Origin: Acidobacteriota bacterium | Lineage (GTDB): Bacteria; Acidobacteriota; Blastocatellia; Chloracidobacteriales; Chloracidobacteriaceae | Length of the DNA stretch: 64,000 bases | Assembly: GCA_016208495.1 (NCBI GenBank) | Contig: JACQXX010000037.1 | Coordinates: 52,357 to 116,356, forward strand | Direction: 5' to 3' | Shown: positions 47,207 through 56,282 of the stretch, in pieces | Layout of the letters: each line of letters opens with the position of its first letter | How positions within the stretch are numbered: position 1 is the stretch's first letter | The notes under the pieces: model-generated | What the model was told of the DNA's origin: nothing | The model's input: only the letters and a program-made list of their open reading frames with translations | The model's database searches: none | Position numbers and translations under genes: made by a program

Positions 47207-48052
47207 TTAGTTCAGAGTTCCGCCTTGAGGCGGTTGGGGGATTTGTGCCTGGAGACTGGTTCGTTGTCGTGCGGCTTCATAGAGCAGAATGGCCGTGGCG
47301 ACGGTGATGTTGAGTGATTCAAGCTGACCCGCCATCGGAATCCGCACGCTGGTATCAGCGGTTTGCACGGCCTCGTTTGGTAGTCCATTGCCTTCTGAAC
47401 CGAGCCACAACAGGGTTGGTTGCGTCCAGTCATATTCAGAAAACAGCATCGGGGCTTTGGCATCAGCCGTCACAATCCGAATACCAGCCTTCCGCGCTTT
47501 TTCAAGTACCTGAGGGGTTTGCTGGTGTGTGGCAATCGGAAGCCTAAACGCCGAGCCGGCACTGCTGCGCAACGCCCTGGCTTGAAACGGGTCAACTGAC
47601 TGACGGGAGGTAATCACACCTGTCGTGCCGGTAGCTTCGGCGGTTCGGACCAGTGCCCCAAGATTGCCCGGATCCTGCAACCCATCAGCAAAGATAAGCA
47701 GTTGCGGTGTCACATCTTCGATCACATCGGTCAGGTCAAAATGGAGGCGATGGGCAAGCGCAATGATGCCCTGTGGTGTTTCAACTCCAGACACGCTTTG
47801 CATCAGTTTTTCGGTAAGCAAGGTGCCACGACAGGGAAGGGTTTGGATGCGGTCATAGAGTGCCTGTCCCCGGTCAGTGTCGTGCAGCACCGGGCTATAG
47901 GCAATCGCATCCACATGAAGCGAGGTTTTGAGCAAGTCTTCGACCAATCGAATGCCTTCCACAAACAGAACGTGGCGTTCTCGACCCTGGCGGGCACTGA
48001 TCAATCGTTTGACAAATGGATTCTGGCGACTGGTAATGGTTTCAATCAGCAT
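47207..48052 (-). CDS. SpoU/TrmH-family RNA 2'-O-methyltransferase
   Basis: AdoMet-dependent ribose methyltransferase acting on rRNA or tRNA. I take ATG 48052 (281 residues, MLIETITSRQNPFVKRLISA); the in-frame extension is read from a REP palindrome. The substrate-binding N-domain (RERHVLFVEGIRLVEDLL) precedes the knotted SPOUT domain with motif 1 FADGLQDPGNLGALVRTAEA, motif 2 LLWLGSEGNGLPNEA and motif 3 RIPMAGQLESLNITVATAIL. It resembles RlmB/TsnR-type 23S rRNA enzymes, but the exact nucleotide is not predictable. It precedes the thioesterase gene in a short two-gene unit. Confidence 0.92.
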   Translation of the reverse strand: MLIETITSRQNPFVKRLISARQGRERHVLFVEGIRLVEDLLKTSLHVDAIAYSPVLHDTDRGQALYDRIQTLPCRGTLLTEKLMQSVSGVETPQGIIALAHRLHFDLTDVIEDVTPQLLIFADGLQDPGNLGALVRTAEATGTTGVITSRQSVDPFQARALRSSAGSAFRLPIATHQQTPQVLEKARKAGIRIVTADAKAPMLFSEYDWTQPTLLWLGSEGNGLPNEAVQTADTSVRIPMAGQLESLNITVATAILLYEAARQRTSLQAQIPQPPQGGTLN

Positions 48053-48067
48053 GGCAAGTAAGGGGAG

Positions 48068-48138
48068 GTCAGTACCACCTGCGTGAGCGGGTGGGTTGGG
48101 AAGAAGGAAGCCCACCCGCTCACGCAGGTGGTACTGAC
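48068..48138. repeat. REP palindrome (28-bp perfect arms), copy 1
   Basis: Arms 48068-48095 and 48111-48138 are perfectly complementary, starting GTCAGTACCACCTGCGTGAG, with a 15-base loop. The right arm is identical to that of the copy at 54395. It stands between two minus-strand genes. Confidence 0.92.
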
Positions 48139-48149
48139 TCGTGATTCAT

Positions 48150-48803
48150 TCAAAAGATGACTTCCCGTAGGTGGGTATAGAGATCATCCCAGTTAACGGA
48201 CGAGTTGATTTCAAAATATTGCGGATAACAGCGAATGGAATCTATCGTCACAAAGCGCAACGGGCAAATTTGTTTGCCGAGAACTTCATACTGGCGTTGC
48301 AAAACCTGCCGGGCTTCGGGGATGCGATGGAGGTCAATTTCCAGATGTGGGCCGCGAACAGTGAACCCTTCCGATGGGTCGGAAAGTGAATGAATCGGGG
48401 CATTTGGACTGAGAATGTGATGGAGCAAGGCGAGTACTGTATAGGCCGTGGCGCGTTGCCACAGGGTTGAACCGTGGGCTGAAACATCTCCGGCCTGAAC
48501 CAGATACAGGCGGTGGCGATAGGGCGTGAAGATAATTTTTTCGACCCGGAGCGGAATAGTTAATCGGGCCAGAAAAAAGCGTTCACTTTGGGCCGAAAGC
48601 GAAAAAAAGCCTTCTTCGACGTCAACCAGTGCCTGCCGGACACCTTCCAGTTTGGCCTCAGCGAGCAATTCGTTCACTTTTTGCTCTGATACTCGAAGTT
48701 GACCTTGAGCGAGTCTGGCCAGCGAATTATCGTGCTGCAATTCTTCAAGGGCTTCAAACGCCAGATTGCTTCGGTCCCAGGCTTCACGCAACCAGCTAAA
48801 CAT
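48150..48803 (-). CDS. Protein of unknown function (217 aa)
   Basis: Not recognised. The protein begins MFSWLREAWDRSNLAFEALE and has a predicted helical, charged N-terminal third (residues 10-60, with LAEAKLEGVRQALVDVEEGF). A mixed alpha/beta remainder follows with QSERFFLARLTIPLRVEKIIF, TPYRHRLYLVQAGDV, RATAYTVLALLHHIL and a C-terminal RFVTIDSIRCYPQYFEINSS. No signal peptide or membrane helix is seen. Codon use looks coding and a weak GGGAAAA lies before the ATG. It ends 12 bases from a REP palindrome. It is divergent from the NlpC/P60 gene. Confidence 0.7.
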   Translation of the reverse strand: MFSWLREAWDRSNLAFEALEELQHDNSLARLAQGQLRVSEQKVNELLAEAKLEGVRQALVDVEEGFFSLSAQSERFFLARLTIPLRVEKIIFTPYRHRLYLVQAGDVSAHGSTLWQRATAYTVLALLHHILSPNAPIHSLSDPSEGFTVRGPHLEIDLHRIPEARQVLQRQYEVLGKQICPLRFVTIDSIRCYPQYFEINSSVNWDDLYTHLREVIF

Positions 48804-49178
48804 AGAGTATTTTCCCGCCTCGTTGGTTTTGGCATTTACTGAACCAACGATACCAAAAAAACCTCCTGATCAACCCGGAAAACTGTAAAAAGCGGCTGGA
48901 ATTACCGCAGAGAGCTTGCCGAGCGGCAGGACTTTGAGTAACATCCGGCCCGTTCTTCAATCAAGGTTCATTCCTTTGTGTGAAACATCCACTACCTGAG
49001 TGGTTCCTGTTTCACTCGTTCAAGGTTCTCAATCAATTGATTCTCGCGTCCGTCTGAGGTGAGCCGCCGGGTGGGTTCCGCTTTCATCCACCTTGTGTGT
49101 CTTGTGTGCCTCACCCAACTGATTTTTGCAAGTGGGACTTCGCGTTCCCCTGCGTTTTTCCAGGGAGGTCTGTGCTTC
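48804..49178. other. Divergent intergenic region
   Basis: About 375 bases between two divergent genes, probably containing both promoters. Nothing else recognised. The open frame running into the NlpC gene from 49059 encodes residues unlike the family. Confidence 0.5.
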
Positions 49179-49892
49179 ATGGGATTTTTTTGTTTGTCCA
49201 CTGGCAAACTCAGCTTGTTGATCGTCGCCAGTGCCTGGCTTGTCGGCTCCGCCACAACCATCAGGGCACAGGAATTGAATCCGGCTTTATCATCGGCTAC
49301 TCCAGACTCAGTCACGCGGCCCCGGCGGGCAGTGATTACTGAAGAAACCCTCAAGACGGCCAATGGTTCAACACCTGAAGACAAAAATGAATCAACCGAG
49401 CCGGTAAAACCCAGGCCACGTGTATTTACCAACGCCGACTTTCCCTCGGGAAACCCCATCCCCACCAACCGCCCTGGTGAATTAGGCCCAGAACTGCAGC
49501 GGCTGCAACTCTCAATTGATTCCAAGCTTGGCTTTCCGTATCGCTATCATTCACAAGGCGAAGGCGCCTATGATTGCTCCGGATTTGTCTGGAGCGTGTT
49601 TCGCGATGTTGGTGTTTCGTTTACCCGGAGTTGCGCGGCTGAATACTTTCATGCCTTTCCACCAGCAACGCCTGAGCAGAAAACCCAGTTTGGAACACTG
49701 ATTTTCTTCAACGGCCTGGGGCACATTGGCATTGTCAAAGATGCCAATCATTTCTATCACGCTTCAACCCGAGTCGGAACCACGCTGACCAAACTCAATG
49801 ATTATTGGAAAGCGCGCATCACAGGCTATCGGGTTGTGCCTGGGTTGGTCGCTCCGTCGCCGGAACTGTCGGCCAGCAGCAATGAGGAATAG
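49179..49892 (+). CDS. NlpC/P60-family cell-wall hydrolase
   Basis: A secreted peptidoglycan endopeptidase. The ATG at 49179 follows GGGAGG; the 237-residue protein starts with a signal peptide (STGKLSLLIVASAWLVGSATTIRA). A low-complexity linker of about 90 residues precedes the papain-like domain: catalytic cysteine in YDCSGFVWSVFRD, histidine in GLGHIGIVKD, and a possible third polar residue in FYHASTRVG. The family cuts D-gamma-glutamyl-diaminopimelate bonds. The SH3-type binding domain often present is missing. It is the only gene between a divergent unknown gene and the OmpA-like gene, with a terminator after it. Confidence 0.88.
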   Translation: MGFFCLSTGKLSLLIVASAWLVGSATTIRAQELNPALSSATPDSVTRPRRAVITEETLKTANGSTPEDKNESTEPVKPRPRVFTNADFPSGNPIPTNRPGELGPELQRLQLSIDSKLGFPYRYHSQGEGAYDCSGFVWSVFRDVGVSFTRSCAAEYFHAFPPATPEQKTQFGTLIFFNGLGHIGIVKDANHFYHASTRVGTTLTKLNDYWKARITGYRVVPGLVAPSPELSASSNEE

Positions 49893-49931
49893 CCACCACC
49901 ACCCGCGAGATCATCAAGATATGGACATCTC

Positions 49932-49975
49932 AAAACGCCGCCGGAATGTGGTTCGGGCGGCGTTTTCTGTTTTTC
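49932..49975 (+). terminator. Intrinsic terminator of the NlpC/P60 gene
   Basis: AAAACGCCGCC and GGCGGCGTTTT form an 11-bp perfect stem followed by a T-rich tail, 40 bases after the stop. The following 49976-50280 stretch shows no gene or repeat that I can identify; it presumably holds the promoter of the next gene. Confidence 0.88.
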
Positions 49976-50295
49976 AAGCAACCCATTGGCGGTTTGAGTG
50001 AGTCATTATTGAGGGAAAGGTGGATCAAGAACAAAGGACTTTGAAAAAAAGCGGTTCAAGGTACAGACTTAGTTCAGTTTAGATATTTGTCAGAAAGAGC
50101 AATCTTGAAGCTGGATGTGGACTACTGTCCGGCTCAGTTTGTTCGCTATTGAACCGTCAAATTGAAAATCACTGGTAAAATCTCAATTCTTCAGTGGCGA
50201 CTCTTTACTCCTCATTCTTGTAATCAACCACCGCTAAACTCTCATTTACCCAGTACCTATAACATCACAATTATCACACGAGGAGCCATGCGTTT

Positions 50296-52317
50296 ATGAC
50301 CTATCATCTTTTGGCGAAATCAAGGCTTCAATCCGTATTTGCTTTGTTTTTCATGAGTTTATTGGTTTTTGGAACCTTGCCTTTGTCTGCGAAGCAAACC
50401 CGGAATCGCCCACGGACCACCGCTGCCGATCAGATTCCCCAGTCACCGCTGGATCGTGAAGCGAATGTGATCCGAATTGACTCACCTGGGGTTCAAGTCG
50501 GGTACAACCAGCGCATTCGGGCGACGAAAATCGAATTCCGTAGCCCCGACGACCCCCAAACCGGGAAACTCCCCAATGGCTTGCCGCACCGGGGTGATGC
50601 CAAAGTTGAAACCAAGGGTGGATTCACTGAAATTGATGTGCAGGGCAACATTGTGCTGCCTGGGCCGGCTGGCGGCATTGACCCGAAATTGAATACCTAT
50701 GTGTTGTGGTCAATTACCCCGACCGGCACGGCGCAAAATCTGAGCGAAGTGCTCTATGAAGACGATCTCGGCGGCGCCGGCAGTGATGCCCGCGAAGCAA
50801 ACGTGACCACGACCCAGCCAGTATTTGCGCTGATGATTACTGCCGAGCCGCATTTTGCGGTCAGCCGGCCAAGCCGCCATGTCGTTTTGGTGAGCCGTCC
50901 ACAAACACAAGGAACTGACAATGCGGGATTGAAAGTGGCTGATTATATTGCTTATAGCCCGTCAAATGCCCCGAACGATATTTCTCCGGAAGTGCTCAAT
51001 CAGGTTCCAGCGATTCCAACCGCACTGGACGTGACCATTTCCGCCAAATTCCGTCAATTGTACACCACGTTAAACCAGGCCCGGATGTCAATTGCGATGT
51101 CCCAAACCGCGATTGACACCATGCGGGATATCCGCGCCATTGCCCGTGACCGCACGATTGAAGAAGCCGAACTGCTGATCAAAGATCCAGGGCACAAATC
51201 ACTCTATGACCGGATGCAGGTGGCGCTCGAAAATCGGTTGCGCGTGCCGCTCTATGAAGAAACCCAGGCCAAATTTTCGCTTGAAGACGCCAATAGCGCC
51301 TATGAACGTGCCCGCGTCGCCAGCGAACGGCTCAACCCTAAAACCACGGATCGGCTGCCATTTTTGCCGATTATGCGCGATGCCCGTCTGGCGGTGCAGT
51401 CGGCGGCTGCCGCCAAGGAATTTGCCGACATTGCTTCAGCGCGGGTTGAAGTCTATCGTCTGCGAATTATGAAAGATACGCTGGTTGATTTCTCGGATGA
51501 ACTGGCCAATGAAATCAAACAACGCAATGAACGCATTGCCCAGCTCGAAGGCGAACTTCGCCGGGCGAATGAAAAGATTCGTCAGTTGGAAGATCGCATT
51601 TCCGACCTGGAACGCCGACTGGAAGATGCCCAACGCCGGATTGCGGATCTGGAACGTGAAAACGCCGCGCTCCGCGCCGAACTGGATCGCTTCTGCCAGG
51701 AACTGCGCCGGGTGGTTGGAAATCTCGGTGAAATCATCCAGTCTGGAAATACCATCACCGTGCGACTCAAATCAGACATCCTGTTCCCCGAAGGCGTCTG
51801 GCTGCTGACCGTTGACCGCGATTTGAACAAAGATGCGCGGCCACGCCTGGCCCAGCTTGCGCTTTTGCTGCAAATGTTTTATTCCAATTCACAATTTGCC
51901 TTTGTCGGCCACACCGACACCGTGGATGAACCTGATTATAACCAGTGGCTTTCAGAACAACGGGCCCTGGAAGTCATGCGGTTTTTCTACATTCAGCGGG
52001 CGCAATTTATGGATTCCGGTGACCCACTCTATGGCGATTATCAGCAGAAAATCTCGCTTTCGGATCAGTTGCTTGATAACCGGCTCTTCCCTGAATGGTT
52101 GTCCAGTCGCCGGAAAGGCGGCCTTGGTGCTGACCGCCGCAAACAGGAAGAACGGGCAGTTTTGCTTGATCAATTGCGGGATGTCGTCCGTGGGATGGGC
52201 GAAACCCAACTGGCCGTTCCAACTGCTGATAACACCACCGAAGCTCGGAACCGGCGGGTTGAAATCCAGATCACGCTGCCTCCGCAATCGGCCTTGCCAT
52301 ACTGCAACAGCCGGTAA
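50296..52317 (+). CDS. OmpA-domain coiled-coil envelope protein
   Basis: A 673-residue exported protein with a signal peptide (SVFALFFMSLLVFGTLPLSA). Residues about 50-250 are a beta-rich domain. A long helical part includes a coiled coil from about residue 395 to 475 (IKQRNERIAQLEGELRRANE and heptads onward). The C-terminal OmpA-like peptidoglycan-binding domain has ILFPEGVWLLT, FAFVGHTDTVDEPDYNQWLSEQRALEVMRFF and NRRVEIQI, with an insertion of about 70 residues before the last strand. The ATG at 50296 lies 10 bases after AGGAG; a three-codon frame (ATG CGT TTA TGA, 50288) overlaps it. It probably links outer membrane to peptidoglycan. Confidence 0.88.
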   Translation: MTYHLLAKSRLQSVFALFFMSLLVFGTLPLSAKQTRNRPRTTAADQIPQSPLDREANVIRIDSPGVQVGYNQRIRATKIEFRSPDDPQTGKLPNGLPHRGDAKVETKGGFTEIDVQGNIVLPGPAGGIDPKLNTYVLWSITPTGTAQNLSEVLYEDDLGGAGSDAREANVTTTQPVFALMITAEPHFAVSRPSRHVVLVSRPQTQGTDNAGLKVADYIAYSPSNAPNDISPEVLNQVPAIPTALDVTISAKFRQLYTTLNQARMSIAMSQTAIDTMRDIRAIARDRTIEEAELLIKDPGHKSLYDRMQVALENRLRVPLYEETQAKFSLEDANSAYERARVASERLNPKTTDRLPFLPIMRDARLAVQSAAAAKEFADIASARVEVYRLRIMKDTLVDFSDELANEIKQRNERIAQLEGELRRANEKIRQLEDRISDLERRLEDAQRRIADLERENAALRAELDRFCQELRRVVGNLGEIIQSGNTITVRLKSDILFPEGVWLLTVDRDLNKDARPRLAQLALLLQMFYSNSQFAFVGHTDTVDEPDYNQWLSEQRALEVMRFFYIQRAQFMDSGDPLYGDYQQKISLSDQLLDNRLFPEWLSSRRKGGLGADRRKQEERAVLLDQLRDVVRGMGETQLAVPTADNTTEARNRRVEIQITLPPQSALPYCNSR

Positions 52318-52324
52318 CCACTCC

Positions 52325-52353
52325 AGGAGATAGAGGATAGGGGATGGAGGATA
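52325..52353. repeat. Heptamer array (GGATAGA type)
   Basis: About four degenerate units, the same unit family as the array at 60366. Confidence 0.75.
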
Positions 52354-52385
52354 GAGTTTAAGGATAATTTGTCTAATTCAACTTT

Positions 52386-52437
52386 GGGGTTTGGTGGGTT
52401 TTGTTTTAAAGTTGCCCGCCAAACCCCAGTTTCATTT
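52386..52437 (+). terminator. Intrinsic terminator of the OmpA-like gene
   Basis: GGGGTTTGGTGGG pairs with CCCGCCAAACCCC (one G-U), with an A/T-rich tail. Downstream (52445-52535) are inverted GGTTCAGG and CCTGAACC units and three copies of AAAGGACTT before the next gene. Confidence 0.75.
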
Positions 52438-52552
52438 TTAAAGCCAGGGTTCAGGGAAAAGACAAAAAGAATAAAAAGGACTTAAAGGACTTAAAGGACT
52501 CAAATTCGAAAACCCTGAACCCTGAACCCGGTTTTCTTGAAAGGATTAAGCT

Positions 52553-54388
52553 ATGATTGCAGGTCATGCGTCGGCATATCTCATTTCGATAGTGTTGATT
52601 TTCCAAATGCTTTTTGGTTTTGGAGGTTTCACTGACCGAAAACCGATTTCCGGGCCAACCGGCGTGGCGGTCATTACCGAAGATACCATCCGAAAACACG
52701 TTGTATATCTGGCCTCGGACGAGTTAAGCGGGCGGCTGCCAGGGACACCCGGCGCGGAAAAGGCAGCCCGCTACATTGCCGACAATTTCAAACAGGCAGG
52801 ACTCAAACCATCTGGTACCAAAGGGTTTTTCCAGGAATTCCCGTTTGTGTCAAAGCTCAAACTTGGCAAGAAAAATCAGCTTGTCATGACGCTTGCCGGT
52901 ACAAAATCAGAAGCCAAATTGAATCAGGACTTTGCCCCGGCTGGTTTTTCGTCTCCGGGAATGGTCAGCGGAGACGTTGTTTTTGCTGGGTTTGGCATCA
53001 GTGCTGCCGAAGATGCAAAGTATGACGACTATGCCGGTCTCGATGTCAAAGGCAAACTGGTGCTGGTGCTGCCGTACAGCCCGACTGGCGCCAATCCACA
53101 CGCCAAATTTGGGGCTTACTCGACGTTGCGCTATAAGGCTGCCACGGCGAAGTCCAAAGGGGCCACCGGCATTTTGATCATTGCGGAAGATGAAGATTTC
53201 AAAAGTGCGCCATCGGCCCGGCTGGTGTATGACGAAAGTTATGGCGATTCGGGGATTCCGGCGGTTGTTGTGAGTCGGGCGTTGGGCAATCAGCTCCTCA
53301 AGTCAAAGAATCAGGATGTGGCGGGACTTGAAAAACGCCTGGCCGAATCGCTCACCCCCGAAGCATTTGCCCTCCCTCAGACACAGGTTGTTCTCCAAAC
53401 CGAAGTCATCAAAGAACGCCAGACGGGTCAAAATGTCGTCGGCTGGCTTGAAGGCAGCGACCCACAGTTGAAAAATGAAATTGTGGTGATTGGGGCGCAC
53501 TATGATCATTTGGGGTTGGGTGGTGCCAGCTCGCTGGCACCGAAAGAAGGCGAAATCCATAATGGTGCCGATGACAATGCTTCTGGAACGGCTGGCGTGA
53601 TCGAGCTGGCCCGCGCCTTTGCCTCAACACCCGAACGCCCGAAACGCAGCCTGATGTTTATGGCGTTCTCGGCGGAAGAAAAAGGCTTGCTTGGGTCAGC
53701 CTACTTTACCGAACATCCGATCAAGCCGTTATCGCAGGTCGTCGCCATGATCAACATGGATATGGTGGGCCGGTTACGCGATAACAACCTGATGATCCAG
53801 GGGATGGGCACCGCTACTGAATGGAAGGGAATTGTCGAGAAGGTCAACCAGACCGCCAGTTTTAATCTGAAATTACAAGACGACGGATTTGGGCCAAGCG
53901 ACCATTCGTCGTTTTATCGCAAGCAAATTCCGGTGCTGTTCTTCTTTACCGGAAACCACGAAGACTATCATCGCCCATCGGATGACGCCGACAAAATCAA
54001 CTATGTAGGCGAACGCAACATTTTGAGCTTTATCTTCCACACGGCGACGGCTATCTCCAACCAACCTGTCAAACCAACCTATCAAAAAGCGAAAAGTGAT
54101 GATCAGGGACGGCGTGGCGGTGGGTTCCGGGTGTATGTCGGCTCGATTCCAGACTATGCCGCTGAAGTTGAAGGTGTAAAATTGTCGGGTGTTCGCGAAG
54201 GAAGTCCGGCGGAAAAAGCCGGCATCAAAGCGGGCGATGTGATTGTCAAAATGGCCGGACGGGATGTGAAAAACGTGTATGACTACACGTACGTTTTGCA
54301 GGAACTCAAACCCGACCAGGAAGTTGAAGTTGTGGTCCTGCGCGGTACCGAACGCGTCACCCTGAAATTAACACCAGGAAAACGATAA
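52553..54388 (+). CDS. Secreted M28 metallopeptidase with PA and PDZ domains
   Basis: A zinc-dependent aminopeptidase-type protein of 611 residues, preceded by GAAAGGATT. The N-terminus is a signal peptide (SAYLISIVLIFQMLFGFGGF). A lid domain (HVVYLASDELSGRLPGTPGA) is interrupted by a protease-associated domain (about 135-290, YDDYAGLDVKGKLVLVLPY). Di-zinc ligands are H316 and the nearby D318 in GAHYDH, D340 in NGADDNASG, E375/E376 in SAEEKG, D403 in NMDMVG, and a histidine in EDYHRPSDD. A PDZ domain occupies residues about 515-605 (LSGVREGSPAEKAGIKAGDVIVKM). It probably degrades peptides outside the cytoplasm. All metal ligands are present. Confidence 0.93.
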   Translation: MIAGHASAYLISIVLIFQMLFGFGGFTDRKPISGPTGVAVITEDTIRKHVVYLASDELSGRLPGTPGAEKAARYIADNFKQAGLKPSGTKGFFQEFPFVSKLKLGKKNQLVMTLAGTKSEAKLNQDFAPAGFSSPGMVSGDVVFAGFGISAAEDAKYDDYAGLDVKGKLVLVLPYSPTGANPHAKFGAYSTLRYKAATAKSKGATGILIIAEDEDFKSAPSARLVYDESYGDSGIPAVVVSRALGNQLLKSKNQDVAGLEKRLAESLTPEAFALPQTQVVLQTEVIKERQTGQNVVGWLEGSDPQLKNEIVVIGAHYDHLGLGGASSLAPKEGEIHNGADDNASGTAGVIELARAFASTPERPKRSLMFMAFSAEEKGLLGSAYFTEHPIKPLSQVVAMINMDMVGRLRDNNLMIQGMGTATEWKGIVEKVNQTASFNLKLQDDGFGPSDHSSFYRKQIPVLFFFTGNHEDYHRPSDDADKINYVGERNILSFIFHTATAISNQPVKPTYQKAKSDDQGRRGGGFRVYVGSIPDYAAEVEGVKLSGVREGSPAEKAGIKAGDVIVKMAGRDVKNVYDYTYVLQELKPDQEVEVVVLRGTERVTLKLTPGKR

Positions 54389-54394
54389 TCCCGA

Positions 54395-54460
54395 GTCAGT
54401 ACCACCCGCGTCAGTGGGTGGGAGAAGTCGAACCCACCCGCTCACGCAGGTGGTACTGAC
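54395..54460. repeat. REP palindrome, copy 2, directly before nth
   Basis: Arms 54395-54422 and 54433-54460 pair with a few mismatches and a 10-base loop. The right arm is identical over 28 bases to that at 48111. It begins 6 bases after the peptidase stop and ends 10 bases before the nth start. Confidence 0.9.
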
Positions 54461-54470
54461 CAGAGTTAAT

Positions 54471-55094
54471 ATGGAAACCGTTGAAGCTATTCTCAAGGAA
54501 CTCGAACAAAAATACCCGAATGCCAAATATGAACTGGATTGGGAGACGCCGTTGCAGTTGCTGGTGGCGACGATTCTGGCGGCTCAATGTACTGACGAAC
54601 GGGTCAACCGGGTGACCAAATCATTGTTTCCGAAATATCCAGATGCCAGAGCCTATGCTGAGGCTGATCTTTCAGAACTGGAAGAAGACGTCAAACCGAC
54701 GGGCTTCTATAAAAACAAAGCCAAAACGGTTCAAAATGTCTGTCAAGCACTGGTCAACCGCTTTGATGGCGAAGTCCCGAAAACCATCCAGGAACTTATC
54801 ACCCTGCCCGGTGTTGCCCGAAAAACCGCCAATGTAGTGCTTAACACAGCCTTTAATATTGCCTCCGGTGTGATTGTTGATACCCACGTGGCACGTGTCA
54901 CCCAGCGGCTTGGATTGACCAGAACCGACAAGCCCGAGCAAATCGAAGTTGACCTGATGCGACTGGTTCCACAAGAGAAATGGACCTTTTGGGGACCGGC
55001 CATGGTTTTGCACGGACGGTACACCTGCACGGCAAAAAAGCCGAAATGCGAAGAGTGTATTTTGGAAAGTGTTTGTCAGAAGATCGGTGTATAG
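54471..55094 (+). CDS. nth: Endonuclease III
   Basis: Bifunctional DNA glycosylase/AP lyase of base excision repair that removes oxidised pyrimidines. The ATG at 54471 gives 207 residues; the frame upstream is REP sequence. Hallmarks are LVATILAAQCTDERVN, the helix-hairpin-helix LPGVARKTANVVL with catalytic K118, VDTHVARV with catalytic D137, and the [4Fe-4S] ligands C186, C193, C196 and C202 with the standard C-X6-C-X2-C-X5-C spacing. No Shine-Dalgarno is evident, because the REP hairpin ends 10 bases before the start. Uracil-DNA glycosylase is next, an apt pairing. Confidence 0.95.
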   Translation: METVEAILKELEQKYPNAKYELDWETPLQLLVATILAAQCTDERVNRVTKSLFPKYPDARAYAEADLSELEEDVKPTGFYKNKAKTVQNVCQALVNRFDGEVPKTIQELITLPGVARKTANVVLNTAFNIASGVIVDTHVARVTQRLGLTRTDKPEQIEVDLMRLVPQEKWTFWGPAMVLHGRYTCTAKKPKCEECILESVCQKIGV

Positions 55095-55127
55095 CCTCTG
55101 AACAGGGCTAAGGGCTTGGGGCTACTG

Positions 55128-55160
55128 AAGGGATGAGGGATGAAGGATGAGGGATGAAAT
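55128..55160. repeat. Heptamer array (GGATGAG)
   Basis: Four units GGATGAG/GGATGAA between nth and ung. Confidence 0.8.
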
Positions 55161-55233
55161 AAAACCAATTCCTCTTTGAAAAAGAACAAATAGCTAAACT
55201 CTATTTTAATCAATGACTTAAAGGAGTCTCTGA

Positions 55234-55911
55234 ATGCGTCTCAATTTTCCCGAATCGTGGCACACCGTGCTGTCCGATGAATTTGAAAAACCATATTTCA
55301 CCAAACTCAAATCATTTCTTGAAACCGAACGGGCCAATCACACTATTTTTCCGCCCGAGGATGATGTTTTTTCAGCTTTTTCATTAACTCCCTATGATGA
55401 GGTCCGCGTGTTCTTGCTCGGGCAGGATCCGTACCACGATGACAACCAGGCGCATGGATTGTGTTTTTCGGTCCGGCCTGGGATTAAGCCTCCGCCATCG
55501 CTGGTCAATATGTACAAAGAACTGAAAGAAGACCTCGGTCACAGCATTCCCAACCACGGCTATCTCGTTCCCTGGGCCAAACAGGGAATGTTGATGCTCA
55601 ACGCCGTCCTCACCGTGCGGGCCCATTCGCCAAATTCGCATAAAGATCAAGGCTGGGAACAATTTACTGATGCGGTCATTCGCAAGGTAAATGACAAAAC
55701 AGAGCCGGTGGTTTTTGTGCTGTGGGGCGGCTACGCGCAAAAGAAAGCCAAATTGATTGATGGCAATCGTCACAAAGTCATTCAAACCGCGCATCCATCA
55801 CCACTTTCAGCGCGCAACGGCTTTTTCGGCAGCAAACCTTATTCAAAAATTAACGAGTTGCTGCGTGAAGCTGGCCACCCTGAAATCAACTGGAAACTGG
55901 AAAACCTTTAG
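55234..55911 (+). CDS. ung: Uracil-DNA glycosylase, family 1
   Basis: Removes uracil from DNA as the first step of base excision repair. The 225-residue product starts at ATG behind AAAGGAG. Motif A GQDPYH (63-68) contains catalytic D65; PPPSLVNMYKEL and WAKQGMLMLNAVLTV are the uracil-pocket and backbone segments; motif B HPSPLS (187-192) carries the catalytic histidine. Length and motifs match E. coli Ung. It sits downstream of nth with a short heptamer array between, and is followed directly by a long tandem array. Confidence 0.96.
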   Translation: MRLNFPESWHTVLSDEFEKPYFTKLKSFLETERANHTIFPPEDDVFSAFSLTPYDEVRVFLLGQDPYHDDNQAHGLCFSVRPGIKPPPSLVNMYKELKEDLGHSIPNHGYLVPWAKQGMLMLNAVLTVRAHSPNSHKDQGWEQFTDAVIRKVNDKTEPVVFVLWGGYAQKKAKLIDGNRHKVIQTAHPSPLSARNGFFGSKPYSKINELLREAGHPEINWKLENL

Positions 55912-55915
55912 AATG

Positions 55916-56174
55916 ATACCAGTCAGTAGTCAGTAGTCAGTAGTTGATAAGTCAGTAGTCAGTAGACCAACCCCAGATATTTCAGTCTACAAAGATCTTG
56001 AAAAGAACTCTTTACAAATAACTCAAAAAGAACCAGATACACTTGACACAAGCCCCAAATCCCAACACTTGACTACTGACTACTGACTACTGACTACTGA
56101 CTACTGACTACTGACTACTGACTACTGACTACTGACTACTGACTACTAACTACTGACTACTGACTACTGACTAC
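55916..56174. repeat. Heptamer arrays (TGACTAC) that replace the 5' part of the SWIM gene
   Basis: A short array of GTCAGTA units at 55923-55968 and, after about 100 unique bases, fifteen tandem TGACTAC units at 56070-56174 (one variant). The left end ATACCAGTCAGTAG matches the left end of the family 1 element, so the array may have grown from such an insertion. Confidence 0.9.
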
Positions 56175-56282
56175 AAGTATGAAGCCGAACAGAAGGCGAA
56201 ACGGACGGAAAAACAGGCAGATCCAGAATCACAACCAGACCCAGCCGCTCAGGCCAAACGCGCAGCCCAACGCGAAGCCAAA

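Noticed and set aside
48992..49525. 177-codon minus-strand open frame overlapping the NlpC/P60 gene
   Set aside because: It is antisense to a clear signal peptide and NlpC linker; no family resemblance.
55916..56174. CRISPR array
   Set aside because: The repeats are contiguous 7-bp units without spacers and there are no cas genes.
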